From: Bifidobacterium saguini DSM 23967
GTDB lineage: Bacteria > Actinomycetota > Actinomycetes > Actinomycetales > Bifidobacteriaceae
Assembly (NCBI RefSeq): GCF_000741715.1
Contig: NZ_JGZN01000006.1
Span: forward strand, 62,001 to 126,000
Reading direction: 5' to 3'
DNA: 64,000 bases
Part shown: positions 45,564 through 53,967 of the stretch, one piece after another
How the letters are laid out: each line of letters begins with the position of its first letter
Numbering within the stretch: position 1 is the stretch's first letter
Translations under genes and position numbers: made by a program
The notes under the pieces: model-generated
The model's database searches: none
What the model was told of the DNA's origin: nothing
Seen by the model: the letters and a program-made list of their open reading frames with translations, nothing else

Positions 45564-46347
45564 ACTTATGAATGAATAGGCCGCCGTCGCCCCAGGCCCA
45601 CTGGCCTTGGCCGGCACCAATCTGGAAGTGCAGTTTCGCGATACCCAAATCGTTCAACGCATGATGTTCATCGCCTGCAGTCGTATCAATATGAGCGGCA
45701 GCAGTATCATCATCAGGGTTGTACGAGAACGTAATTGGCTGACGATTCATAGCACTCGGCGCCTTCATCGCAGCCTCAACACCAGCCTTGAACCAGTCCG
45801 GAGCCTGTGCACGAGCCTCATCGCTCATCGTGGCCGTGAACTGTTCATAAGTCTTGCTGGAACGATGATTCTGCTGGCGTTCGCACAGCTCCTCATACGT
45901 CATCGACTGGTAAGCCAGATGATTCTTCGGATAGCCAATCACCACACCGAGCAGCAGCTCCTCATTATTGGCAATACGGCAGTGCTTTGCAGCCTCAGCT
46001 TTATCCCAAGAACCAGCCACCCACAGCGTACCCAGTCCACGCAACGTAGCGGTCAGCACCACACGCTCGGCATAGAAGCCAGCGCGTTCCTTGGCCTGCT
46101 CATCACCTTGAGGAGCTACCAGAGCCAGGTAATTCGCGGCACCGGTCAAATGACCGGAAGCATTGGCCTCTTCAAACACCTTGGGCTGATTCAGCACCAG
46201 CTGGAGGTGAAGGTTGCCAAGCAGGTTGACCGGCTGCAGTGCCATGTCAAGCTGTCGTGCCGCATCATCATCGATAGGCTCGTCATCATAGGCGCGCACA
46301 GCGGTACGAATATTAATCGCATCAATAAGTTGATTATGTTCTGCCAT
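45562..46347 (-). CDS. Nitroreductase-family flavoprotein
   Basis: Protein of ~261 residues resembling the putative nitroreductase group (TM1586-like): RTAVRAYDDEPIDDDAARQL at the N-terminus (flavin phosphate contact), GLGTLWVAGSWDKAEAAKHC and GVVIGYPKNHLAYQS in the middle, and AIAKLHFQIGAGQ-type end. It likely binds FMN and reduces an unknown acceptor with NAD(P)H. Start: ATG 46347 lies 1 base from GGAGG, oddly close; no better in-frame start with a good SD is seen. It is convergent with the glycosyltransferase gene and divergent from ppgK. Confidence 0.8.
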   Translation of the reverse strand: MAEHNQLIDAINIRTAVRAYDDEPIDDDAARQLDMALQPVNLLGNLHLQLVLNQPKVFEEANASGHLTGAANYLALVAPQGDEQAKERAGFYAERVVLTATLRGLGTLWVAGSWDKAEAAKHCRIANNEELLLGVVIGYPKNHLAYQSMTYEELCERQQNHRSSKTYEQFTATMSDEARAQAPDWFKAGVEAAMKAPSAMNRQPITFSYNPDDDTAAAHIDTTAGDEHHALNDLGIAKLHFQIGAGQGQWAWGDGGLFIHK

Positions 46348-46539
46348 GCCTCCATTATTACCCGTCTCATGCTTTCGGTGCGGGCGCAACGCTCGCTTTT
46401 GCATGTGTGTTGCCGATTTTTATCTACGTAGCTGATGCATACGGTTGCAAAAGCGTGGTCATAATCTTTGGAATGTGCTTTGCGCGGCGTTACACTTATG
46501 GCAAAGTGATTCCTCGCTGAAACGAAAGGAAGGTCAACG

Positions 46540-47307
46540 ATGATTGAAACTGCACAGGCTTTTGGCGTTGACATTGGTGGCTCTGGCATTAAGGCCGCTC
46601 CGGTCGATTTGACTAAGGGTGATTTTGCCGAGCCTCGTCTGAAGATCCTGACTCCGGAAGTCTCTACGCCGCAAGCCGTGGCCGCCATCGTGAAGCAGCA
46701 GCTCGACCACTTCGAGGTGCCGGAATCCGCTCCAGTGGGCATCGCATTCCCCGCTCCGATTAAGCCCGGCCAGAAACTGGACTTCATGGCCAACCTTGAC
46801 CAGTCCTGGATTGGCGTGGACGTTACCGAAGTCTTCTCCGAAGCATGCGGCCGCCCGGTCGTCGTGGTCAACGATGCTGATGCTGCAGGCCTTGCTGAAG
46901 TGCAGTATGGCGCAGCCAAGGGCCAGGAAGGTCTCGTTATCGCTACTACGTTGGGCACCGGCATCGGCACCGCGCTGATCTACAACGGTCAGCTGATTCC
47001 GAACACCGAGCTGGGCCACATCATTCTGAGCGCCAAGCACCCGGATGCTGAGAAGTATGCTTCCTCTGCCGTGCGCGAGAATGAGGATTTGGGCTACAAG
47101 AAGTGGGCCAAGCGACTGACCAAGTACTACGGTCTGATGGAGAAGTACTTCAACCCGGACCTGTTCACCGTGGGCGGTGGCGTGAGCCGTATGAGCGAAA
47201 AGTTCTTGCCGTACGTGGACATCAAGACGCCGATTGTGCCCGCCAAGCTGCGCAACCAGGCCGGCATTGTGGGCGCCGCCTACTACGCCAGCACCAAGCA
47301 GCAGTGA
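46540..47307 (+). CDS. ppgK: Polyphosphate glucokinase
   Basis: ROK-family kinase of 255 residues that phosphorylates glucose using polyphosphate and/or ATP; this enzyme is characteristic of actinobacteria. Motifs are phosphate-binding [13 protein letters not shown] (8-20), catalytic [20 protein letters not shown] and the ELGHI box. Length fits PpgK (~250-275). A good SD (AAAGGAAGG) precedes ATG 46540, and a strong terminator follows. It supplies glucose 6-phosphate to the bifid shunt. Confidence 0.93.
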   Translation: MIETAQAFGVDIGGSGIKAAPVDLTKGDFAEPRLKILTPEVSTPQAVAAIVKQQLDHFEVPESAPVGIAFPAPIKPGQKLDFMANLDQSWIGVDVTEVFSEACGRPVVVVNDADAAGLAEVQYGAAKGQEGLVIATTLGTGIGTALIYNGQLIPNTELGHIILSAKHPDAEKYASSAVRENEDLGYKKWAKRLTKYYGLMEKYFNPDLFTVGGGVSRMSEKFLPYVDIKTPIVPAKLRNQAGIVGAAYYASTKQQ

Positions 47308-47335
47308 AATAAACGGTAGCCGTATTGCTTGCAAG

Positions 47336-47370
47336 CTCTCCTCATATGACTCGTATGAGGAGAGTTTTTT
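47336..47370 (+). terminator. Terminator of ppgK
   Basis: CTCTCCTCATA pairs with TATGAGGAGAG, followed by TTTTTT (47365-47370). Confidence 0.93.
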
Positions 47371-47377
47371 AATTCGA

Positions 47378-47495
47378 CTCTGTTAACCCAAAATTGACAT
47401 GTCCCTTATTTTGGCTCCCCTTGTCAGGGGAGCTGGCGTCGAAGCCGACTGAGGGGTAGTTCGCCGGAATCGTGTCAATCTTGGTTGAACAGAAC
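47378..47495. mobile_element. MITE-like element, family B, copy 2
   Basis: Left end CTCTGTTAACCCAAAATTGA, right end the complement (TCAATCTTGGTTGAACAGAA). The core (47413-47458) is nearly identical to copy 1: GGCTCCCC-TTGTCA-GGGGAGC, GGCGTCGAAGCC, GACTGAGGGG. Bases between core and ends differ from copy 1. It sits directly behind the ppgK terminator. Confidence 0.72.
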
Positions 47496-47542
47496 CTTTA
47501 ATCCTGCCAAAAAAGGGCGGGGCAGGGCTAAGGTAGGAGCCT

Positions 47543-48724
47543 ATGACCGTGCATTTCTCTTCTCGTGTGGATATCAGTGCTCCTAACCCGATTGCCGCAG
47601 CCGAGGCTCAAGCCAAAGCTCAGGGCATCATGCTCGGCAAGCTCAACGATTCCAATCCCACGCGGCATGGCCTGGCACCGGCATTGGTGCCAAGCGTCTA
47701 CACGGCTGATCCGCGTGGCCCACGAGTGGCACGAGAAGCCTTGGCGGCATTCCTCTCCAATGGGTCCAATAGAGCAGACCAGCCTGATGCTGATGATTTG
47801 TATATTCTGAGCTCCACATCGGAAGCCTATTCGTGGCTGATTAAGCTGCTTTGCAATCCTGGCGACGCGGTATTGGCACCTAAGCCCGGCTATCCGCTGA
47901 TTGAGTCCATTGCACGACTCGAAGGCGTTCAAACCGTGGAATACCAACTGCAATTCGACGGTTCATGGTTCATCGACACCGCATCGCTGGCCGAATTGTT
48001 GGACTCTGCGCACGGTGAGAACATTCGCGCACTGGTACTGATTAACCCCAACAATCCCTCTGGCTCATATGTTAAGCCGGATGAGCGCAAAGCCATAGTG
48101 GATCTATGCAACAGTCACGGTATTGCATTGATTGCCGATGAAGTGTTCTACGACTACAGCCTTGAACCATTTGCAGGCAATGCGCGGCTTGCCGGTGAGC
48201 CCGGTGCGTTGACGTTTGCGCTTGACGGCTTCTCTAAAATGCTTGCGGCACCTCATGCCAAAGTCGGCTGGATTCAGGTTTCCGGCCCGGCCGAGGATGT
48301 AGTCGAAGCCAAGCGTCGCCTTGATGTTATTGCCGATGATTACCTGCCGATGAGCGACATTATCGCAGACAAGATTCCTGCACTGCTTGAGGCGGCTCCC
48401 GCACAGACCGCCCGCGTACAGGAACGTGTGCGCGGCAATCTTGCACGGCTGCATGAGATGCTCGCCGCTGACCCTAACGGATTGGTGAGCGTGCTGCGCG
48501 CCGAAGGTGGTTGGAATGTGCTGCTGCGTGTGCCTTCCGTAATCGATGAAAATGAGCTGGTACTAGGTTTTATTAAGCGTCATGGGCTCAGCGGTCAGCC
48601 CGGCTATTTCTTCGATATGACGTCGAACGGCTATTTGGCCATATCCCTGCTGCCTGAGCCGGAAGAATTCGAGCATAATGTGCAAGCAGTGCTGGATGAG
48701 GTGGCCGCTCTGCTGGCAAGCTAG
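47543..48724 (+). CDS. Class I/II aminotransferase
   Basis: PLP-dependent enzyme of 393 residues. Seen are N-terminal GKLNDSNPTRHGL, the Asn in VLINPNNPSGSY, Asp/Tyr in IADEVFYDY and the PLP lysine in LDGFSKMLAAPHAKVGW, followed by the C-terminal Arg region. It resembles valine/alanine-pyruvate or aspartate-type aminotransferases; the substrate is not certain. ATG 47543 follows AAGGTAGGAG. The next gene starts 16 bases after its stop. Confidence 0.88.
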   Translation: MTVHFSSRVDISAPNPIAAAEAQAKAQGIMLGKLNDSNPTRHGLAPALVPSVYTADPRGPRVAREALAAFLSNGSNRADQPDADDLYILSSTSEAYSWLIKLLCNPGDAVLAPKPGYPLIESIARLEGVQTVEYQLQFDGSWFIDTASLAELLDSAHGENIRALVLINPNNPSGSYVKPDERKAIVDLCNSHGIALIADEVFYDYSLEPFAGNARLAGEPGALTFALDGFSKMLAAPHAKVGWIQVSGPAEDVVEAKRRLDVIADDYLPMSDIIADKIPALLEAAPAQTARVQERVRGNLARLHEMLAADPNGLVSVLRAEGGWNVLLRVPSVIDENELVLGFIKRHGLSGQPGYFFDMTSNGYLAISLLPEPEEFEHNVQAVLDEVAALLAS

Positions 48725-48740
48725 GCATACAATAGGCGAC

Positions 48741-49535
48741 ATGGGATTCTTCTTTAAGTCCAAAGAGCTGCCGCGTCCGCAATCGTTGACCTTCCGCCTT
48801 GATCAGGCCGGCCATACCTATGATGATGGTCAGTTAGGGCTCGCGCCTACCACGCTGACCATCAGCGAGAAACGCGTGGCAATCATCGGACTGAACGGAG
48901 CCGGCAAATCCACGCTGCTCGGCCTGCTTGATGGCACGTTGAAAGCCACCGTTGGTGCGGTCAACATAGCAGGCGGCAGCGAACAGCTTGACCCGAACGT
49001 GAAGAAAGATGCCAAGCGCATCAATGATTTGGTTGGTATTGTGCGCCGCGAGGAGATTCCGAACGCGTTCTACCGTGCGGAGAATATCTCCGAGGCTGTT
49101 GCCAAAGCGTTGAAGAAGCATAAGATCCCGGAAGGGGAGCGGCAGGCTCGCATCGGCAACCTGTTCGCGCATTTTGATTTGGCGCAGGTGTCTCGCGCCA
49201 AGGCCAGCGAACTGGATTCGCTCAAACGTCACCTGCTGGCTATCGCCGCAGCATTGAGCTTCGAACCGAGCGCTATCGTAGCGGACGAACCCAGCAAGGG
49301 CTTGGATGAAATCGGCACCGCGCATGTGGCGAAAGCATTGTTCAGCTATGACAAGCAAGTGATTTTTGCCACGCATGATACGGATATGATTCGCAGGCCA
49401 GAATATGCAATCGACCGTGCACTCGTACTGGACGAGCACACGGTCGTGTTCGATGGCACCCCTCAAGATGCCGTGGCCTTCTATGAGGATTTGATTCGCC
49501 GCAAGTATGAGGCGGCGAATCAAATCAATAGTTGA
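48741..49535 (+). CDS. Orphan ABC ATPase with degenerate signature motif
   Basis: ATPase of 264 residues with Walker A GLNGAGKST, Walker B AIVADEPSKGLDE and the H-switch FATHDTD, all intact. Where LSGGQ is expected, the sequence reads ASELDSLKRHLLAIA, so the signature is largely lost. Overall it resembles ECF-type/CbiO-like importer ATPases, but no membrane partner is adjacent; the ECF module at 28827 is the only one in the window. It may act with a distant permease or in a non-transport role. It follows the aminotransferase by 16 bases, with a weak SD. Confidence 0.8.
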   Translation: MGFFFKSKELPRPQSLTFRLDQAGHTYDDGQLGLAPTTLTISEKRVAIIGLNGAGKSTLLGLLDGTLKATVGAVNIAGGSEQLDPNVKKDAKRINDLVGIVRREEIPNAFYRAENISEAVAKALKKHKIPEGERQARIGNLFAHFDLAQVSRAKASELDSLKRHLLAIAAALSFEPSAIVADEPSKGLDEIGTAHVAKALFSYDKQVIFATHDTDMIRRPEYAIDRALVLDEHTVVFDGTPQDAVAFYEDLIRRKYEAANQINS

Positions 49536-49540
49536 TGTAC

Positions 49541-49595
49541 TTCTCTCCCTCCGTCATCGCTTGCGCGATGCCACCTCCCTCGTCAGAGGGAGGCA
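49541..49595. repeat. REP-like hairpin unit between convergent genes
   Basis: CATCGC-TTG-CGCGATG and CCTCCCTC-GTCA-GAGGGAGG are hairpins of the same dispersed family in inverted orientation. It lies between the ABC ATPase and the arylsulfotransferase gene ends and probably acts as terminator. Confidence 0.75.
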
Positions 49596-49604
49596 AGTAA
49601 AGGA

Positions 49605-51384
49605 TTACGCGAAGTAGAAGCCGCGGAAGCCGTATTGGTAGACGCGATAGATGTAGGCGGTGGAGAGCTCCATCTTGTACTGGGCCTTCAAATTGCCGTT
49701 GTCATCATAGACTCCGAACAAGCCCTGCATACCGGTATCCACCAAGTTGAGGTCATCGGAAAGTTCCTGTGCGGAGGAGACATACGGGGAATACGGCACA
49801 TCGAAGGACTGCACTTCGGTGTAGGTTCCAGCGTTCTCATCAACCAGATACTTGCGGAACTGAGAGTTCGAATCCTTATCCTTGGAAGACTGGGCGGTGG
49901 AAATACCGTCAATCACCGTCCAATCGTAATCCGGGCGGGTCATGGCGTAACCGAAGTTGTTATCGAACAAGTACACGTAATACTGGCCAGACGGCAGCGA
50001 GGAATCATACTGCACGGTGATGGAATGTTGACCACCGGTGTCGCCGAAATCACCAACCTTGGTCAGGAAGGAATCCTGCTCGTCCATGCCATCCCAGACG
50101 CTCGGCTCACCAATCATGTAATCCAGCGTCGGAGTGCCTTCAATGTCATTGATCTTGATCATTGTGGAGGTTTCGCGAGCGGAAAGCAGTGCGGAACCGT
50201 CATCCATCAGCTGAATCGTGTTGAAGTGAATCCAATCCCAACGGTTCTTGGCGGTCGGGTCGGACTCATCAATGCCGGAATGATCGGTGGAAGACTTGTA
50301 ATCGGAGAACAGTTCGCCGAAGTCCACCAAAAGGCTCACCTTGCCGGTATTGGTATCGACCTTAATCACCTGATCCTGCACCGCGTGGTCGCTGCGCTTC
50401 AAATCGGTGGCCAAAGACACGATATTGCCATCGGAATCAAGCGCATAATCATGGTGCAGAATGAAACGGTCACCCAGATTAATGTTCTTGACAATCTTGC
50501 CAAGGCGATTCATAGCCACGAAGTTCTTAGTGGAAGCAGACAGCCACATCAAACCATTGTTATCGAACAGCAGGCGGTGAGAGCGGTAGTACAGCACTGG
50601 CACTTCGCCGCGCAGCACGCCGTTCGCATCGTAGTAGTACATGAAGTCCTGCTCGTTGGAATCATTGCCGAGAATGGCATACAGGCCATTGCCGAGCTCA
50701 CCGAGCGTGGTGCTATCCGGTGCCGTGGTCTGCTCAAGCTGTACTTCCTCGCTGCCGAGCAGCTTCGGGCCTTTCTGGGTAATTGTGCGAGTTGTCTTCG
50801 TGCCATCAGTGGCGGTGATGGTCAGCGTCACTGTGTTCTTCACCTGAGGAATCAGGCCCAACACCAGGAATTCATGCGTGGTGGAAGCCAGCTTGTCTTC
50901 AGAAACGGTGGAGACCACGGAATCCTCATCGGAGGCGCTGGGGCTCAATGTATCTCCGGTGGAGTTCTCCGAAGCGTTGATCGCGGAACGGATGGCGCTA
51001 GCAGCTTCGTCGCTGGTCACGGCAGTGGCCGTGTAATCAGGGTAACCGTCCGCGGACACGGTGTAGCTCACCGTGGAAGCGGTGTCAGTGGTGAAATACA
51101 CGTACATGGACGTGGTGTTCGTGCCATACGGATTCACCTTGGTGTAGATGTTGTCTACCGTACGTTCCTTGCTGTCGCGCTCTTTGGTGAGCTGCTCATC
51201 CATCATGGACTGGTAGTCGGTAGTGTAAATGTTCTCGACCTGAGCGTTGAGGCGTTCCACACGGCGTTCCTTGATGGCGGCGCTGACATCATCCTTGTAG
51301 AACAGGCACAAGCCCAGTGCGATGGCGATAGTGATAACTGCGGCAAAAATTTTAAAAAATGCGGGCGCGCATTGTACTGGACAT
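49605..51384 (-). pseudogene. Arylsulfotransferase-family protein, frameshift in the signal-anchor codons
   Basis: The long frame (to 51311, 568 residues) matches arylsulfate sulfotransferases of the PAPS-independent type: HHDYALDSDGNIV, DWIHFNTIQLMDDGS, SARETSTMIKI and GGQHSIT carry the His/Asn/Arg residues of that active site. It lacks an ATG and begins within a hydrophobic stretch. If the six-T run on the minus strand (51351-51356) is read as five, the frame opens at ATG 51384, with SD GAGG 6 bases before, and gives MSSTMRARIFKIFAAVITIA, a convincing signal anchor. As written, translation would hit TAA at that run. Either a phase-type slip at the homopolymer or a sequence error. The product would sit outside the membrane. 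Confidence 0.82.
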
Positions 51385-51528
51385 GAAAATCCTCACGATA
51401 AAGCAACACAAAGCTAATGAATTACATCGGTTACATTATGGCGCGAGACTTGGAGAAATATAAGGAAAAAACTGGGCAAACACTGGAGCCGACCCTGAGA
51501 TTTCATGAAAAAAGTACGTAGTTATCGC

Positions 51529-53931
51529 TCACAATAGCGAGAACCATGATTGCACATCATGCCAGAGCACAGGATTGTTGTTGATCATCGCATCATCACG
51601 CCCCGGCACAAAGCAGCCGAGCAATGCTATACCTACTGTCCACAGCACAAGCAGCAGCACGGTCCAACGCATCAGCCAACGCCACGGTGTGACATGAGCG
51701 ATGCCATCTCCTGAAGCGGCATCATTCGCGCCTGCCAGCGACCGGCTCGGCTCGCGGCCGTTCACCAGCCACAATGTGCCCGGTACAGCGGCCAGTGCGG
51801 TAAGCCAGCCGAAATCAGCCAGATAACGCCAGCCAAGACCACCCACGGAACCATCGAATATCACCAGCGCGCCCGCCAATATCAGGCAGCTCAGCAGCCA
51901 AGTGCGCATACCATGCGTTTCCAGATTCTTCAGGAACGGCAGCACCAATGCCAGCAGCATCAGGGGCGTGGCCGTAAACAAGGCGCCAACCATCACTTCG
52001 TAATACCCCCAAGTGGGCATTGGCGCGGGGGAGAGCGCCAGCCAAGGGAACTGGTCGGTGAAGCGCAATGGCAGGAACAGGTAATACCAAATCGTGTATG
52101 GCATATCTACCGCAGGCGTGGCATAACGAGTCATATCGGACACCGTGAACTGGTATGCGTTGCCAAAATTCAGCAGCGAACCGAAACGCACCTTATTCCA
52201 AGCCATCAGCGGAATCACCACCGCGATGGCGGGCAGAACCATCGCGGCCGGCGCTCTGAGAGCCTTGACCGGGCTCACCGAACGCCATACCAAGTCGCTG
52301 ATCATCGCGCGAATCTGCGGCCAGAATAATGGGAAGGCAAGGAGCGCGGTCAGCGTGAAGGTCGGGCGGCATCCGAAATTGGCGGCAATACACAAAGCGC
52401 CAAGCGCGAGCCTCGGCAACGACAATGGTGCAGCGTTACCCGCATGCCAGCGGTCGGCGGCCAGCAGCGGCCGGGCCGAAGTATCCGCTCCCAGCCAGAA
52501 CCACAATCCCAATGAAGTCAACGCCAATGATGCGGCGAACGGTACCTGATAGAAATTCGTGCGATATGCCAAATATCCTATTTGCGCACCAAGCAAGCCG
52601 GAAGCAACCGTTAATGACGCAGCTGCAATAGAAGTCTTCGGCATCACCCGGTGAATCAGACGCAGCAGCAGCATCGAGAAGAAGATAATGAACAGCAGCA
52701 CCAGGAATTGTTCGGCGGCGCTGGTGGGCAGAATCCGGCCGGTAATCAGTCGGTATGGAGCAAACAGCAACACTGCGGGGAGCACGCCGAAATAGGAATA
52801 CCAGTGCCCTCCGTAATACACGTAATCCCAATACAGGGGGCTTACTCCATCATCCAAAAGCTTAAGGCGTGTGGCCACATCATACGGATTTTCGGTTTGC
52901 GCCAGCTGGCTCGGCACTTCGAGGTCCAACCACGGGCGGCCTGCGATGAGGGAATCAGCCACATGCGCATACTGGTCGAAATCATATGTGTATCCGCCTG
53001 CGGTATGGAAGGCGAGCGGAGTGGCATACAGCAGCTGCCAGACGATGGATGAGCCCAATATCACCGTAGGGATTGCCATGATGGCGGCAAACGCCCATCG
53101 CTGGCGTGCGCTCGAAGGATTCAAAGTGATGCGCCATAGTTTGGAACCAGGGCGCCACAATGCAATAAGCAGCACCAGTACAGCCATAACGGCCACGCGA
53201 GCCCAATTGAAGGAGAACGGTACTTTGACATTGGCGCGCGCGTCGCTGACAGGTACTATTGCGCCGCGTTCCTCTTGAATCCATACGCGTACAACGCCAG
53301 CCCCGGACGCGTTGATGTAGTGGCTACGAGCCGAACCGATGCCTATGGATTGGGCTTTGCCGGTTGTTGTCTGCGTTGTGGTTTGTGCGGCATCCTGCGT
53401 TGCGGACTGTGCTGTTGTTTGTGAGGAATCACTGGACGTGCCAGCATTATTGCCGGCAGCTGAGTCAGCAGTATTAGCGGTGTCAGCAGTGCTTGCAACG
53501 GTACTGGTAACATCCACGCGCACATGAACCGTGTTCAATGGTTTCGCAACCTTGATATCACCCTGCTCATGGGATTGCTTCATTGCCTGTTTGCGCGCCT
53601 TATCAATGACGCTGCTGCTAACGGTATCGATACGTAGAAAATCAGACGTGCCATCAGCCGTCAATTCAAGATACGCATTAGTCGGATCGGTGACGGTCAG
53701 CATGCCATCATCAGTACGTTTCAAACCACTGCCAAGCGCATTATGCACGGCGTTGGTATCCGTGCTGGCACCCAGCGTGCGCCAAAACGGCGTATTGAAT
53801 ACGATGCACTCCAGCGAAGCGATGACGGCTAAGGCAGCCAGCACCATGAGCAGCGCATGACGAAGACGCTTGGCCATGTGAACGGTCGCGGGCTGGGCGA
53901 CGGAAAAAAGTTCTTTGGAATGCACGCCCAT
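51529..53931 (-). CDS. Large multi-spanning membrane protein, possible GT-C glycosyltransferase
   Basis: About 800 residues. N-terminal span (LLMVLAALAVIASLECIVF), an extracellular part of ~170 residues with a Thr/Ser/Ala/Gln-rich low-complexity stretch, then about 11 spans in the C-terminal two-thirds. The loop DFDQYAHVADSLIAGRPWLDLEVPSQ after the second span resembles the acidic first loop of GT-C transferases that use lipid-linked sugars. I do not recognise a specific family. The start is uncertain: ATG 53931 (no clear SD) or ATG 53877. It is divergent from the 1144-aa gene (36 bases apart), and 140 bases downstream is the arylsulfotransferase gene on the same strand. Confidence 0.75.
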   Translation of the reverse strand: MGVHSKELFSVAQPATVHMAKRLRHALLMVLAALAVIASLECIVFNTPFWRTLGASTDTNAVHNALGSGLKRTDDGMLTVTDPTNAYLELTADGTSDFLRIDTVSSSVIDKARKQAMKQSHEQGDIKVAKPLNTVHVRVDVTSTVASTADTANTADSAAGNNAGTSSDSSQTTAQSATQDAAQTTTQTTTGKAQSIGIGSARSHYINASGAGVVRVWIQEERGAIVPVSDARANVKVPFSFNWARVAVMAVLVLLIALWRPGSKLWRITLNPSSARQRWAFAAIMAIPTVILGSSIVWQLLYATPLAFHTAGGYTYDFDQYAHVADSLIAGRPWLDLEVPSQLAQTENPYDVATRLKLLDDGVSPLYWDYVYYGGHWYSYFGVLPAVLLFAPYRLITGRILPTSAAEQFLVLLFIIFFSMLLLRLIHRVMPKTSIAAASLTVASGLLGAQIGYLAYRTNFYQVPFAASLALTSLGLWFWLGADTSARPLLAADRWHAGNAAPLSLPRLALGALCIAANFGCRPTFTLTALLAFPLFWPQIRAMISDLVWRSVSPVKALRAPAAMVLPAIAVVIPLMAWNKVRFGSLLNFGNAYQFTVSDMTRYATPAVDMPYTIWYYLFLPLRFTDQFPWLALSPAPMPTWGYYEVMVGALFTATPLMLLALVLPFLKNLETHGMRTWLLSCLILAGALVIFDGSVGGLGWRYLADFGWLTALAAVPGTLWLVNGREPSRSLAGANDAASGDGIAHVTPWRWLMRWTVLLLVLWTVGIALLGCFVPGRDDAMINNNPVLWHDVQSWFSLL

Positions 53932-53967
53932 TATTCTATAAGCTTTATGTCTGGCAAACAGTAGAGA

